Numbered from the stretch's first letter, positions 43,930 through 56,600 are shown. The stretch is 64,000 bases of DNA from Bryoerythrophyllum caledonicum (GCA_963971425.1 OZ020514.1:14389218-14453217); one strand, 5' to 3'. Numbers and translations are program-made. Notes: generated by a model not told the origin, from the sequence alone.

Positions 43930-46758
43930 AATGTCGTCTACGGAGGACGACGATGTTCATGTTGACGCTCCCGTGAACCCTGACCTTCCTGAGTTTGATG
44001 TTATTCCTCGCCGTCTCTGGGTCAGGATGACTATTTCGCTTCACAATGGTTCGGGTGTTCGCGTTGCGGAGGGATTGGTTCGCAATGTCCGGTCCAGTGC
44101 AATTCTAGGTTCCTCTGGTCCTCTTGGGGATTCGAATGTTGTAGTACAAGTGTCCAGTACTTTTGTTCTGGAGGAAGCTCCTGATGACTGGAGGTACTCG
44201 TTTAAGTCCTGGCCTAATCAACAAGTCTTCTTAAACGGTGTGAGTCTCTTCCACCATTTAGGGACGTTTACAATGTCTGGTTGGTTGAGCGTAACAGACC
44301 TCTAGGTGGGAGCTCTCGTTCTTACGACAATTCCTCAAGGAATACACGTCCAACAGTGTCCAAGAATGCTGAATTTCTCATGACCCCTCTTTCCATTAAC
44401 GCAGTTGCGAGCAATAGTTGTTGCAGTGAGAACTGTGTACAACACTATCCTAGAGATAAAATAAAAGTCCTTCGGATGCGCTTGTACTGTGAGACCATTG
44501 TGCAGTTTAGAAATCATATCAAACTCGACGTTCATAGACAGTTTCATAGAAACTCTTTGGGTAGGAAGGTTGTGACCCTAGAGGGTGTGGACGTTTGTGC
44601 CCATGCTTGGATGAAAATCATGGGTGTAAGTTCGAGTACTTTCTATCGGAATGCGAAGGACGCTGCCACTGGTCATGCGACTCAACACCATGGGAATACC
44701 GGTTTGCGAAAGCCTAGAGGTCATACGGTTGTGGCTACTGCCGCTCTTGGAGCCATTCTCGATAGACATGCGGACCACATGCCTCACAAGTCCCGTGTTC
44801 TCCCATCTGGTTAGAAGGCTGTGGCAAAGGTCCTTCCTGCAAGTTTTAAATGGAAGAATCAGATACCGCTTCTTGATGATCATCTCGCTGATTGTGGATT
44901 GCCGCCAATCTCAACCTCAAGCTTGAGTAAGATTCGGCGAGTGAGCTTTCCTGAGTACTATGCCAAGAGAGGTGGAGACAACTTCGCCCGTTGTTCTACG
45001 TGTGACAAATACCAGGATCAGAAGAAGCTTACTCAACCTGGAACACAAGCATCGCTGCTATGGCAAAAGAAGATGCAGGTTCACATCGATTTTGCCTTTT
45101 GACATCGGGACTTGTACTACCTGAACCGATTTCGATCAAAGTCGTCGCCCTAGGAGGTTCTTACCATCATGCATGATAAGATGCATTACTCAAAGACCGC
45201 CTCCCCGGTTTTTTCACATAAAACAAAGCACTTAGATGGGCTTATGAAGTTGCCTCTTGCAATCAGAGGCATGCTTAGCCATGGTCATGTGGACCAACGT
45301 TACGCCCATTACGGCCTTGATTTATACTCCCATGATGCCAATTACACGGTTGGGTCGTTCGCAAAACTATTGCACGACTTGGAGGCGCCTCCGAAGTCAT
45401 CGTCCCGGCAACTCTTTCCTGAATCTTGCTCTCATCCATTGTATGCGGCCGTGTTACAAGGTGTAGAGATGTGTTTGGATCCATTAGGGCAAATTCCTGA
45501 TATCCTAGTTCCTAGGAGGCCTTTGCCACCAATATTGAACGTGCAAATGGACAATGTTGTTGGTGATAACAAAAATAGATTTGTTTTCTGTTTTTGGTCT
45601 CTTCTTGTTGCAAAACGCATCTTCCGCGAGGTATATGTTAATTTTATGCTAGTTGGTCATACACATGATGATATAGATGCATTATTTGGACGTTGGAGTA
45701 TGACACTGAGGATGGAGAGTTTTCCAACCATTCCTTTGCTCATGAGGTCGTTCATGAAAAACGAGAGTATTCCCACAATCCCGCATCTCATTCAAGAGGT
45801 TCCTGACTTTAAGAAGTTCATTGGGGATATGATTGCGGACGGTGATGAAGCTTTGCAGGGTCATACGAAGGCTCATCAGTTCAAGTTTTATGTGGATTCA
45901 AGTGGCTGTCCGGTAATGAAGTATAAAATCCTTTGCCATGATGAGGATTGGCTTCCTAAGGGAGGAGAAGGTAGTGGCATCAAATTGCGGAAGGAGGATT
46001 CTGAAGGGAGGTCTTTATGGCCTCGCGGAGAACCTGATGCATTGAAGCCTTCTACGATGCGGCATCTCCATGAGGTGGTGAAGGGACTTTCAGGATTCAT
46101 CGATCACTGGGAGCAATCATCGCGGGAGTCTGTTGAAGCCTGTTCGCGTTTTGAGCCGCTATCGTATTATTGGCGCGATGTTAGAGATGCTCTGACACTT
46201 CCAATGGATACACCGATATCATTGGAAGACGACTTTTGGCCAACGACACGAATTGCCCATGTCATTGACGATGAGTTCTCAGCGGAGGGTGAGGTTCACG
46301 AGGAGTACTGTGAAGATGAGCATTTTGTTGGCCAGAGACGCGATCGTCCACCTCCTTCTTTTAGAGTTGGCCGTGATCTTTTTGCTGGCTATTTGGTTGC
46401 ATTGCGGCCTTGTGATGGGGACGAGCGCCCATTTTGGATTGCTGAAGCGGTTTCAGATCCTAATTCTAATCCGGATATGCCAAACACCGTGCGTATCCAA
46501 TGCTACCGCCCTATATCGCGCGATCGGGATGTTGTGAAGTTCTACAAAGATTGGGATACTAATAGCAACCTTCGTTGGACAATTGAAAAGGGGATAGCCA
46601 TAACGTGGGAGAGTACCGATTCAATCTTGACAGCATGGAAACCGAGGTCTTCAAAGAGGGATGGAGGTCATGTGCAAGATTCAACTACAAAAATTCCGAA
46701 GGGGCAAGTAGCGATTATCAAGGCCTCTTTGGAAGCACTTGCCAGGTCCGAGTCGTAG
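43930..46758 (+). pseudogene. DUF7869-like DDE-type protein gene, copy B (best preserved)
   Basis: The start is ATG 43,930 (MSSTEDDDVHVD), supported by the MSSSEG start of copy D. Order of parts: an N-terminal domain resembling the Tnp1/En/Spm-like module (VRMTISLHNGSGVRVAEGLV...VVVQV); the Cys motif SCCSENC; VDVCAHAWMKIMGVSSSTFY (HTH-like); a Cys pair (CSTCDKYQ). From 45,169 a 529-codon open frame contains HDKMHYSKT, VQMDNVVGDNKNRF, GHTHDDIDALF and a C-terminal SH3/chromo-like segment (GYLVALRPCDGDERPFWIAEA). A 4-base deletion near 44,255 shifts the frame after the N-terminal domain, and three stops lie between 44,800 and 45,155. The conserved Asp motifs are intact. It is the most complete gene of this family in the window. 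Confidence 0.88.
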
Positions 46759-47065
46759 TGGACTTAGATCAATGGACTTTCCTTTTCCAAGATTTTGGAT
46801 TCTGATGCGTAATACTTCATGTAGTATGGTTAGATCCATTGGTGCTGAGATTATAGACATTTGTATTAGTTTACACTCTGTATGACTATTATATGTGATG
46901 CCAATGATTGCTATGAAATATTCTCTCCATTATTTTTGCGTATCGGTGATAATTTGCAGTGTGTTTTATTTTCTTTTAAAAATAACAATATGATAAATTG
47001 CTTCTAATCTTGAAACCAATAATACCAGTAATTGTCTTCATGGTGAATGATAGAAAGTAAATGTT

Positions 47066-47245
47066 GAGTCGCACTTTAGCTCTAGTGGAGCTAAAGTGTG
47101 AGCAAATCTTCTTATTTAGTTCATTGTACTTAGTAATGGTGCGCACTTTAGGTCAAGTGGAGCTAAAGTGTGTGGAATTGCCTTTTTGAGTTCATTGCAC
47201 CTCTAAGTGATGGGGACACTTTAGTTCGAAGAGAGGTAGTGTGTA
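47066..47245. repeat. 3'-flank palindromes of copy B
   Basis: Three copies: near-perfect with half-site CACTTTAGCTCTA at about 47,072-47,098, degenerate at about 47,138-47,164 and weak at about 47,216-47,240. They are separated by TTCATTGTACTTAGTAATGG and TTCATTGCACCTCTAAGTG type spacers. This mirrors 33,215-33,325 of the left arm. Confidence 0.85.
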
Positions 47246-47743
47246 TGCAATTTTTTTCCCACTTCTGAGCACCATCATTTGAAACTCTTTATATGTTTTT
47301 AGCCAATGTGTATTCCACAAGAAGAATTGAAATTCTTTTAAATAAAAAAAGGCTCATCAAAATGTGTTTAGCTAATTCTCTTACAAGTGGATATTGGTCC
47401 GTCATTTAGCTCACTTTTAGCTAAATTGGAGCATGGTGTTAATCCGGGTTAATAGGATCGAGTGTGAATATTTGGCTATTCATATTCAATGAACACATGT
47501 GGCATAAAAGAAGTGTCGACTAATGTGTTCTTCTTTTCAATATTATAGTTAGATTTGTAATGCAATGTTATCCGTAGTACTTATTTTTCTAGGGGTTTTT
47601 GTAGAAAACATTACCTCCCAATTTAATGGAAACTCATATCCCTCCATATTGTAGAATTTAGATGTGCACTTTAGCTCTTATGATCTACATGTGCTAATTT
47701 GGGAGTCGCTAAATCTCCCAATATAACGAATATGGTGTTAGAC

Positions 47744-49115
47744 GGCTTAGGCCTTCCAGCATCAATCCAGCTCTTCCTTGCAGTTTCAAGCTGTCTGAGA
47801 TAATTACCTTCGCTTTGATTCCCAGCAAGGTCCTGGTTCAGAACCCTCGAGTAGTAAATGAGGGTCGAAAATTTGTCGGGTGTTGTCCACACAATAGTGA
47901 CGCAAAAGCTACTAGCATCTCTTGCGTCTCCAGGATTGAGAGTTCCCTCTTCAATGAGAAATTCGTGTGCCGCTACACAATGTTGGCCACCAATTATGTA
48001 GAAATGCATATCCGCATTGATGTCCTCCTTCTTGGGTTTCTCCAAGAAGTAATCCGCCCTTCCAAATCAGAGTCATTGGGCCGCGGAGGTCCCCGCAGTG
48101 GCATCACATATACATGCTGCAATGATGCTTGGAAAGAAGGCATCGTCCTCTTCTAGTCAACAAGTTGAGAAACTCGATGCGGATCGAGTGGACAATACAC
48201 CACCACACCGTCCGGTGCTCTGTGAAGGTGAGATATATCCACTACCATGTCGGAACCGACATTGTCAACCTTGTATGGACGCCGACCAAATATATGGAGG
48301 ACCCCAAATTTCCTCTCATACAGCTCCTAAACTTGTTGAAGGTCCTTCGGAGAGTACTTAGCCACCGTTGTGTGATACAACTACACAGCTTTTGGTAATG
48401 TCATCCCCTCCTCCTTTGAATCTGACTTCTTCCGCTACGGCTTCTTCTTAGAGGGTTCTTCTTGCGTTGCAGTACTAGTCAGTGATGGCCTCTTCCAACT
48501 CTTTGGGGGTGTGGGAGGAGTAGTCTTCTTTCCGCTCTCGTTGGCCGCCTCGCCCTGGGCCCGCAATTGAGCCCACCCAATCTGAATAGTTTGATCATCG
48601 GGTCCTCTACGCCCAATTAGGAATCCAAAATTCTTCACCGTCGTGCAATACTTGGGGCTCAAAGTAGCGGAATTCATTACAAAGCCATACACCCTCGAAC
48701 ATCCGGAATTTGCTAATGACAAGGAGGTACAGGTTGACGAAGTCGGATTTCACCAGGTTCAGCACCTCAAGGTTCTTTGTCGTGAGCGATATGGGATCTT
48801 TGGCTGGCGATTCTTGGTTGTTTATAAAGAGAACGGGCACTATGCAAACTCTCTCCTTCGCGGTATCTCGCTTCCATGCCAATCCACATTCGTAGACATT
48901 ATCCGCCATGAAAAACACCGTTGGGTCTTTGGGCCCATCATACTTAATCTTCTTGAGTCTACAACTGACCGCCATGTATAGCTTCACAGGGCACTAGTCC
49001 GGGTTCACGGAATCCGTCGAGATCAAGTTAGCTATGGGCATTTGGAGAACCACATTGATAAGATTAAGATCCGTATAATCACCAATGAAAGTACCAGGAC
49101 ACCATGACATCGATA
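47744..49115 (-). pseudogene. Second ParB/DGQHR-like gene, truncated and broken
   Basis: On the minus strand, open pieces at 48,987-48,607, 48,722-48,435 and 48,045-47,744 encode a relative of the gene at 1.5-5 kb. TDSVNPD..CPVKLY aligns with TESVDPY..FTIVV of the first gene. FYIIGGQHCVAA aligns with FYIINGQHSVAA, and CVTIVWTTPDKFSTLIYYSRVLN with CYIVWTKDPEKL..YYNRVN. A Lys/Pro/Ser-rich linker (ESGKKTTPPTPPKSWKRP) lies in between, as does the basic linker of the first copy. It has frameshifts and several stops, and its 3' part is cut off at about 47,744, where the right arm of the inverted duplication begins. The GGATCC-type palindrome array lies directly upstream at 49,130-49,570. Confidence 0.65.
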
Positions 49116-49129
49116 AACGAGAGTGCCAA

Positions 49130-49570
49130 GCGGGATCGATGGATCTCTTGGTCAGTCCGAAAAATCTACTTTATCACTCACCATCCACCACTGAAAACTG
49201 GAACGATAAATTGACCCATCGATCTGCAACGAGCGAGGGATCCACCGATCCAAAAATGCCTATCATGGATAGTGTTGAATGGGGCAAGAGGATTCATATG
49301 CAAGAGATCGATGGATCAATTGATCTCATGTCATAGTATATGACGAACCTGGGGTATCGGAGGATCCATCGATCTAAGGGGATTGAAGGATCCATCGATC
49401 CCAGATGATTGGAGGGACCATCATTTCTAGAAGATCGGAGGATCCATCAATCTTAGAGGATTGATGAGTCGATCAGTTCCAAATGATCGGTGGATCCATC
49501 GATCTCAGAGGATCAGAAAATCCAGCAATCCATGAAATTGAAGGATCCATCGATCCATTTAGATCGAAGG
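49130..49570. repeat. Array of GGATCC-centred palindromes upstream of the second ParB-like gene
   Basis: About a dozen degenerate copies of GATCGATGGATCCATCGATC or its half lie here. Clear ones are near 49,133, 49,305, 49,358, 49,383, 49,437, 49,480 and 49,540. Spacing shortens to about 25-60 bp with GAGGATTG-like spacer words. The same palindrome flanks DUF7869-like copy D (53.5 and 57.2-57.9 kb) and sits in its intron. It takes the place of the TTTAGCTCGA-type palindrome of the other elements. Confidence 0.9.
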
Positions 49571-50689
49571 AACCGTCAATTATAGTGGATGACCGTATGA
49601 AGGGGTCGTCCGTACAGTGTATTGTATCTCTAATTCTATCGTAACATGTACATTCATACCGACATGCTGGGATGCAATCGAATGAAATGAAATTGCAGCA
49701 TTGCTTAGCATACTAATAATTTTGTAGATAATTCTAAAAAACTATGCATGCTAGATCATATTTCATCTTGATCGAGAGGTTATAGAAACTTACAAATTCA
49801 GCCATTCCGGCCGCTCAATCAAGTCTGGCACCACGCCTGCCATTCTTCTGTCAATGAAGCACTGCGCGCAAGAAAAATAAGATCAGAACCATTGTTACAA
49901 GAAGCCAATTTGACGTACTAATGCAACAACTAATTCAAATTGAGATAAACAAGCAACAATTGTCATAGTATTGACCGCTATGTGCATTTCAAAGTGTCCC
50001 AAATCTAAATGCATTACCTATGCTTCTGAGCTATCGAAGCAAAACTAGATGGTGCTTCAGAGAGAAAATAAGATACTAGTTAACAGACTTACCTCTCAAA
50101 GGAATTCAATCGCTGCACCCTTTTGTAAAGACACGATTGTTGAAGTCGCACCCACTGAAATCGCACGCAGTTGGAGGCTAAACCAAAAACTATCCAGTTT
50201 TGCTTCGACAGACCCTGCCCTCACGAAGAAACTCAGACTTGGAAAAGTGCCACTAAATTACACTCAGAAATTGACCACGGAATCGCCCACAGTAAAGTAT
50301 ACCTAATCCAAAGCTGTGAGCTTGGAGAACATGAAAACCTACAGCAAAAACGAGATTGAGAGAGTGAGAGAGACGAGAGAGAGACAGGAGAGAGACGGGA
50401 GAGACAAAGTGAGAGTGAGGGAGAGGAAGTAGGAAACTGGAAGGACACGGTGACACACGTAGGAAAAAATTATTACTACACATGATAACTCGTACTTAGA
50501 TGTCGCCCTCATACCGCTGAGTAGCTCGACCGCTTAGTGACATTTAGCACTAAACATAATGCTTTCCCCATCATGATTGCAACTGAGACAAGAATTTTCC
50601 TTTTCAATGACTAATTTTTTCTATTAAGACTATAATTCTTCTTTTTGATTGAAGTTTAAATACATCCTAGATTACAATTTTTAGTACTA

Positions 50690-50900
50690 TCAAGTAAAAA
50701 AAAATGGCTTTCGTATTGTCAAAAAAAAACTAATATTAATATGTAAAAAAAAATTCAATACTATCAAGTAAAAAAAATGCCTTTCGTATTGTAAAATAAA
50801 AAATCAATACTATCAAGTAAAAAAAAGATTCAATACTATCAAGTAAAAACAAAGATTCAATACTATCAAGTAAAAACAAATGCCTTTTGTATTGTCAAAA
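50690..50900 (+). repeat. AT-rich tandem repeat
   Basis: Words CAATACTATCAAGTAAAAA and TGCCTTTCGTATTGTCAAAA alternate several times with slightly different A-run lengths. No coding content. Confidence 0.85.
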
Positions 50901-51899
50901 TAAATTCTTGTCTTCAGTGAAAAATAGCATACTAGCCCAAGTCAATCATTTTCACACATTGTAATACATTGTTGGGCAATGTTCCAAAAAAACTTCTTCC
51001 TTTGCTTATGAAACTTAGAGATCTTCTCATTTGTATTTATTTCTTTTTTCCACAACAATATGTGGTATGAACCTTCCCATTGACCATTTGGATTATCAGT
51101 CTAAAACATATTAAGTTTACAAAAAAAAAAACGTGAGTTGGCAATGTTTTAACCCCCCCCTCTTTGCATAGTTGTTTTGAATACGCTACACCCCTCCTCT
51201 ACATCTACAAATTGGCAAAGAAGAAACTAACATCATGCTTGACACGTTGGTATTGGATTATGATCTTGTGTAGAGCAAATTATTCGACTCTATTATTGTG
51301 TATAACATTCTCATTCATTAAAATTTTGATTTCACAAATTAGTAACATTGTATCAACAATGCTTAGTAGATTTAAGATGAAACAATGAAGGCTATTAGAA
51401 ATTAAAGACACGAATTATTTTTCAATGTTTAGGACATCAAGAATTTTTGACATTATGTAGGAAAATAAAATCACTTAAATTTGATTAATGTTATGTATCG
51501 CAAATATTATCATTTGTATTCCTTGTACAAATTGTTTGAAAATGCAACATTGTTCTAGTAACTTCTGTGTAACAATGTTATTCAAATAACTATAATTTAT
51601 TGAACGACGTCAACAAACTCTTTAATAGTCCACATGAAGATATATTTGTCTCATTGAGCATTTAAATTATTACCATGCACATCATCCATATTAAATATAA
51701 TGCACAATGCTTTGGGAGATTTAAATCTCGGAGTACAAAGACGTAATTAATTTTTATTGCCAATGCAATTCTGAACAAGTATTTTAAACAAGTTCCACCA
51801 CATTTTGGCCTACCTCAAAAGTTCATGGAATTTATGAAAAAATTCCGACACAAAAAAGATGTCGTAGAGGCTATGAATATACAAGCAAATGAATAGACC

Positions 51900-52110
51900 C
51901 TACAACCTGAACCCCAAATGCTAGATCGTAGACCCTAGAACCTAGATCAAAGACCCTATAACCTAGATCAAAGACCCTATAACCTAGATCAAAGACACTA
52001 TAACCTAGATCGTAGACCATATAACCTAGATCGAAGATCCCATAACCTAGATCGTAGATCCTATAACCTAGATCATTGACCCTATAACCTAGATCGTAGA
52101 CCCTTGAACC
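51900..52110 (+). repeat. 21-bp minisatellite
   Basis: About nine tandem copies of a unit close to ATAACCTAGATCAAAGACCCT. The first copies read CAAAG and the later ones CGTAG or CGAAG. It grades at its right end into degenerate telomere-like sequence. Confidence 0.92.
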
Positions 52111-53496
52111 TAAATTGTGAACCCTGCATCCTAAGCCCTAAACCCTATGCAAGGAACTCTAAACACTGAACCCTGAACTTTGAGCCTTGAATCCTGAACT
52201 TTGAACCCTAAGCATGAAACCATGAACCTTGAACCCAGATTACAAAATCCTAAACCGTATACATGATGTACCCTATTAACTGGGACGTACCCTGCACCGT
52301 AAGCCTGAAGCTGATGTACCGTTAACTTGGTAAACACTAGACCTTAGACCCTTGTCCCTATGCATATTAGGTGATCATGACTCGTATCCATTCTGAACCG
52401 TACGATGTTCATCTGAATTTTTTAACCGCAGGATTGCCATGATCATCCGACGTTCTCATTTCCGCAGTAACATAGGAACTAGTCATTTTTTTTTTCCCCT
52501 TTGCTCGCATTTTTACTTGAAGGTACGAATTAGAATCATTAGTTATCAAAAGGCACGGAACCAGTATCCACTACCTAGATAATGATGGTGAATCCCATCC
52601 CGCCAAAATGAAGTAGATTGAATCACCATCAAATTTCCCTCTCAACTTTGGAAGACGAGGGCGCTTACTCTCGCAGTCTTTGAGGCTCTTGTTCATTTCA
52701 GGTCAGAATTGGATGTGAGGTTTCCTGTTTCTTCAAGAACTCGACAGTTAGTGAGTGAGGTATTGAGTTCTGTCCTCCTCTAGACGAAGTAGCCTTCATC
52801 CTACTCCGTGAGCTTCAATTCCATGCGCCTGAGTAGGTTTACTGTTGTCGTCTACCATAGAATGCCTTGAGTTTATTGTCTTTGGTATTTTGTGCGGTAG
52901 GTGGGAATGTGGGTGTCCTTGTTTGATATCACAGTCCTCTTTGTTTCGCAAATCGTGCGCTTTACTCATTTTCAGATTTCTCTCTTCGTAGGAGACTGTT
53001 TGTTTGTATTAGTTGGAAGCTGACCAAAGAAATATCCATGGCGAGTAGGTTATGTTGCCCAAGTGGCTGATGCTTGCCGGAGGTTTAGGTTACCGCCTTT
53101 GTTACAGGTAATTGCAACGTTATTTGATTAATGAGCTATGGTGTGCAGCATCAATAATTTGTATATAATATTCAGCCGTTTTGCGAATGGATTTTGCTAT
53201 GATACTATTGTGTAGGATATGTGGGATACAAATTCTGTTATGTACTGCTAAACATGACTCAACCTCATTTAATGCACCCAAATTTTGACATTGTAAGGTG
53301 AAAGAGTAGAAAATATTGATCTTGGATATATCATGCCATGAATGTGATTCCCGTTCGATCACTACCTTCCATCTTGGTTCAATATATTGTAATATATCAT
53401 TTGGTGTCGTTGCGATTACTGTACAACCACCTTTTATGTTCCATACAGTCTTACGTGGAGCTATCCCAATTTTTACAGACCCCAGTAGGTTCCGTG

Positions 53497-53697
53497 GAGA
53501 TCGAAGGATCCTCCGGTCGTATACATCAATCCATTGATGGACCGAACCCGAGGAAGATTGACAGATCGAGAGATCCTCCGATCCCTATGTTGATTGCACG
53601 ATTCTTCGATCCTGGGTTTGATACCGGGTTACTCAGGTACATAGGCAGATTTCCGAGATTACCGGGTTCAAATTAGGATCGAAGGATCCATCGATGT
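53497..53697. repeat. GGATCC-type palindromes upstream of copy D
   Basis: Copies lie near 53,499 (AGATCGAAGGATCCTCCG), 53,563 (degenerate), 53,603 (half) and 53,677-53,697 (GATCGAAGGATCCATCGATG). The last overlaps the start codon of the copy D gene at 53,694. Confidence 0.85.
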
Positions 53698-56600
53698 CCT
53701 CATCTGAAGGATTGCTGGATGTGTTTGCTGATCCAACGTATGGAGGTGGTGTCGCTAGCGACACTGACTCGCGTGATGAATTCAGCTTCGGCATGGAAGT
53801 TACCCTTTGCTACTCAAACCATGGCGCTGTTGGGAAGGGAATTGTCATTGAAGCAATACCCACTGGGCATTGGCTTGGTGTCGACATCAATCTCACCATA
53901 GTCACAATGTCTCTGCTTAGACCTACTAAGATATTTCATGAGGCGCGCAATCTTGTTATTCGGCTGTTGCAAGAGGGCGTATCTCTCTTGGCGGATTCGA
54001 TAGGTAGAACGGTTATCTGGGAGGCATCGCAGGTAGTGTTGCAATCAAGGAATCCTTCGATGGGCCCGGAAGTAGGCAATACATCCGGTTCCACTTGCGC
54101 CCCTCTTTTTGTCCATCAGGCAGAATGGGTGGGAATGGTGGTTCGTCGCTATTGCTGTGATGGAAATCTTATTGCCTGTGGTCGTGTCAATTGCTCTCTA
54201 CTCGACGAGCCATTCCAGGATAGTACTTTGGGGGAGGGAAACATTGGCGTTACGATATTTGACGTATTCATCGGGGATCAAGATGACATTATGAGTCATC
54301 AAAGGTGGCCCATCCTTGAATGTAGGCATGAGGGCGGCCATGGCCTTAGCGAGACGGTTGCTCATTTCATTCAAATTCCTGAAGCATCGGACCCAAATGC
54401 GCATCTTGGTGGTCGTCCAAAAGCACCGTATCGGTTTGTTCATTGCAAGAAGAGAACTGAGGAGAAGCTCAGTGCGTACTCAAAGAAGACTTGTCAGGAT
54501 GTGGTTCAAACGATTAATTTGCTATCATGCTGCTCTGACGAGTGTGTTTGATTATTCCGGCCCCAAGATACCTTGTTTCTCCGACAACGGTACTTTCTGG
54601 AGGATTTTGACGACCGGCGGGAATATGGAATTGCTATGGGCCGGCAATTGCGTCACATGGGCAATAATCGGAAACGGACCTACGTTACTTTGCTCCGTCA
54701 AGATGTCTGTGCAACAGCATGGTATAAAATTCATGGTATACCAAAGTCGACATTCCACAGCTACATCGACCAATACAAAAAGGGTATCTTGTCATCAACG
54801 CACGGGAATAGAGGCGTCAAACGTCCCCGCTTTGGAACCGTGCGAGCAATGGGTATGATTTCGGCAATCATCAATGAGAACGCCGATCACATGCCTCACC
54901 AGATGCGGACGGCTGTACCAAGGCGGATGGACACACTGAAGTTCTTACCGTCTGGTCATAGCTGGAAGAGGATTCAGGCTGACGCCATAGAGGTAATCAT
55001 GTCTAGAAACCACCTCCGAGCTTCAATTATCCTTCTTGGTCAACCACTCCGATTGCGTGGCGATACCTGATTGTTATAGGCTTCATTACATTTGATCCAG
55101 TATCCACATTTGAAATTCTCTTTACACACTCTTTACGCAACTTCCAATATCTGAAAAAATTTGATGCCTACATGTCTGTACTCACCTGTAACTAGAAGCG
55201 ATACCACTTTTTATGTGATCGAAGGATCTTTCGATGCCAGTAGATAGCCTCAATGTTAATGTTGCTGATACTCATTGTTTCGCTCTGTTTGCAGACAAAC
55301 TTGGAGTACGGGTGGCCCAAGGTTTCTCAGTCTGCTGTTAGTAGAATCAAAAAGGAACTCTTCAACAATGTTGCTGTAAAACCCGTAGGCAGTTCATTTG
55401 CAAAGTGCACCCTCTATGACACTCTTCAACAATTCATTAGCAAATTCGTGAAGGGCTCCGCCGAGTATGTGTCATTCATTGAACAACGACATGCACACTT
55501 AAACCACCAAGCTTCGTGTAGGCGTGTGTACCATATCTGGAGAGAGGAGTCTAAACGCACGAAAGGCAAAATCATTTGCATTACCCACGATAAAATGGAT
55601 ACTGCCAAGACTGCCATCCCTCGTATGCGAGTTACCATGAAACATAATTCAGGTCTTGGTCAGCTCCCGGTGAACGTCACCGACATGGTCATGCACAAAC
55701 ATGGAGACGGTGCCTACGCTCACTATTCTACTGACTTATCACCGGGAGACTCAAATTATACCGTCTCGTCCATTGCGAGATTACTTCGACGTCTCGAAGA
55801 ACCACCCATTCACGTCACAGGTCGACTTTTTCCTTACAAGCCGGCAAACTCACTCTTTGCGGCATTGCTTAAAGGGAAGTCTAGATGTATGGATGTTTTA
55901 CCTATGGTGGTACCGAACTAATCAACTGCAGTTGTCTCACTACCAAACAATCTATATTTGTAGCTAGACAACTCTGCAAAAGATAATAAGAACCAATTTC
56001 TCATGGCATTCTTATCTATGTTGAGTTACCGAAGGGTATTCAAGGAAATCCAAGTTGGTTTTCTACTAGCCGGGCATACACATCAGGATATTGATGCTTA
56101 CTTCAGCCACTTGTCCGAGGCCTTGAAGAATAAGAATTCATTTGTTGTCGCTGATTTTATGAAGTCCTTCATGGAATTGCAAGAGATGAGTTTCATGCCC
56201 TAGTTTGTTCAGGTGGTTGCAGATTTCAAATCTTTTGTCTCTGGCTATATATGTGATGGTGCACAAAGACTTGTTGGTTTAGGAGAGATGCACCTCTTTA
56301 AATTCTACGTCAATGAAGACGGCTGGCCCGTCATGCATTACAAGATGTCTGCAATTGATCAGCATTGGCTACCTCAAAACAAGCCATGTTTACGTCTTTG
56401 GAAGGAGGATAACGACGGCAATCCCATCATACCTTCTGGCTTCCCAAACCCTGTTCCGTTCAAGCAATTGTGGGGAGACAAGGTTCATTCTTCAACCGGC
56501 AATCAAGTGAAGGCAAGAGAGAAAGCTGCCAAAGCACTTGATAAGAGGTCGTTCATTAAGTCTGGAATACGAGGTTATATACAATACTCGGAATAAGGGA

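Larger units (their letters stand above)
41888..47740. repeat. Right arm of the giant inverted duplication
   Basis: Inverted partner of 32,655-38,160. It carries telomere-like repeats, the small divergent ORF (minus), the palindrome array, DUF7869-like copy B (plus), 3' palindromes and about 285 bp of Ty3-derived flank ending at 47,740. The two arms share Ty3 flank beyond the element's own 3' end. Copies A and B are therefore better explained by one inverted segmental duplication than by two insertions. Confidence 0.92.
49571..53490. other. No gene; simple and tandem repeats between ParB-like gene 2 and copy D
   Basis: The stretch contains a GA-rich tract (about 50,345-50,430), an AT-rich tandem repeat (50,690-50,900), a 21-bp minisatellite (51,900-52,110) and degenerate telomere-like DNA (52,110-52,340, words such as GAACCCTGAACTTTGA). 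Short frames at 50,049-50,306 and 51,164-51,388 have no support. A C-run (CCCCCCCC) sits near 51,153. Confidence 0.5.

Noticed and set aside
53120-53362. Minus-strand 80-codon frame upstream of copy D.
   Set aside because: No motif, no homologue in the window, and AT-rich surroundings make chance opening likely.
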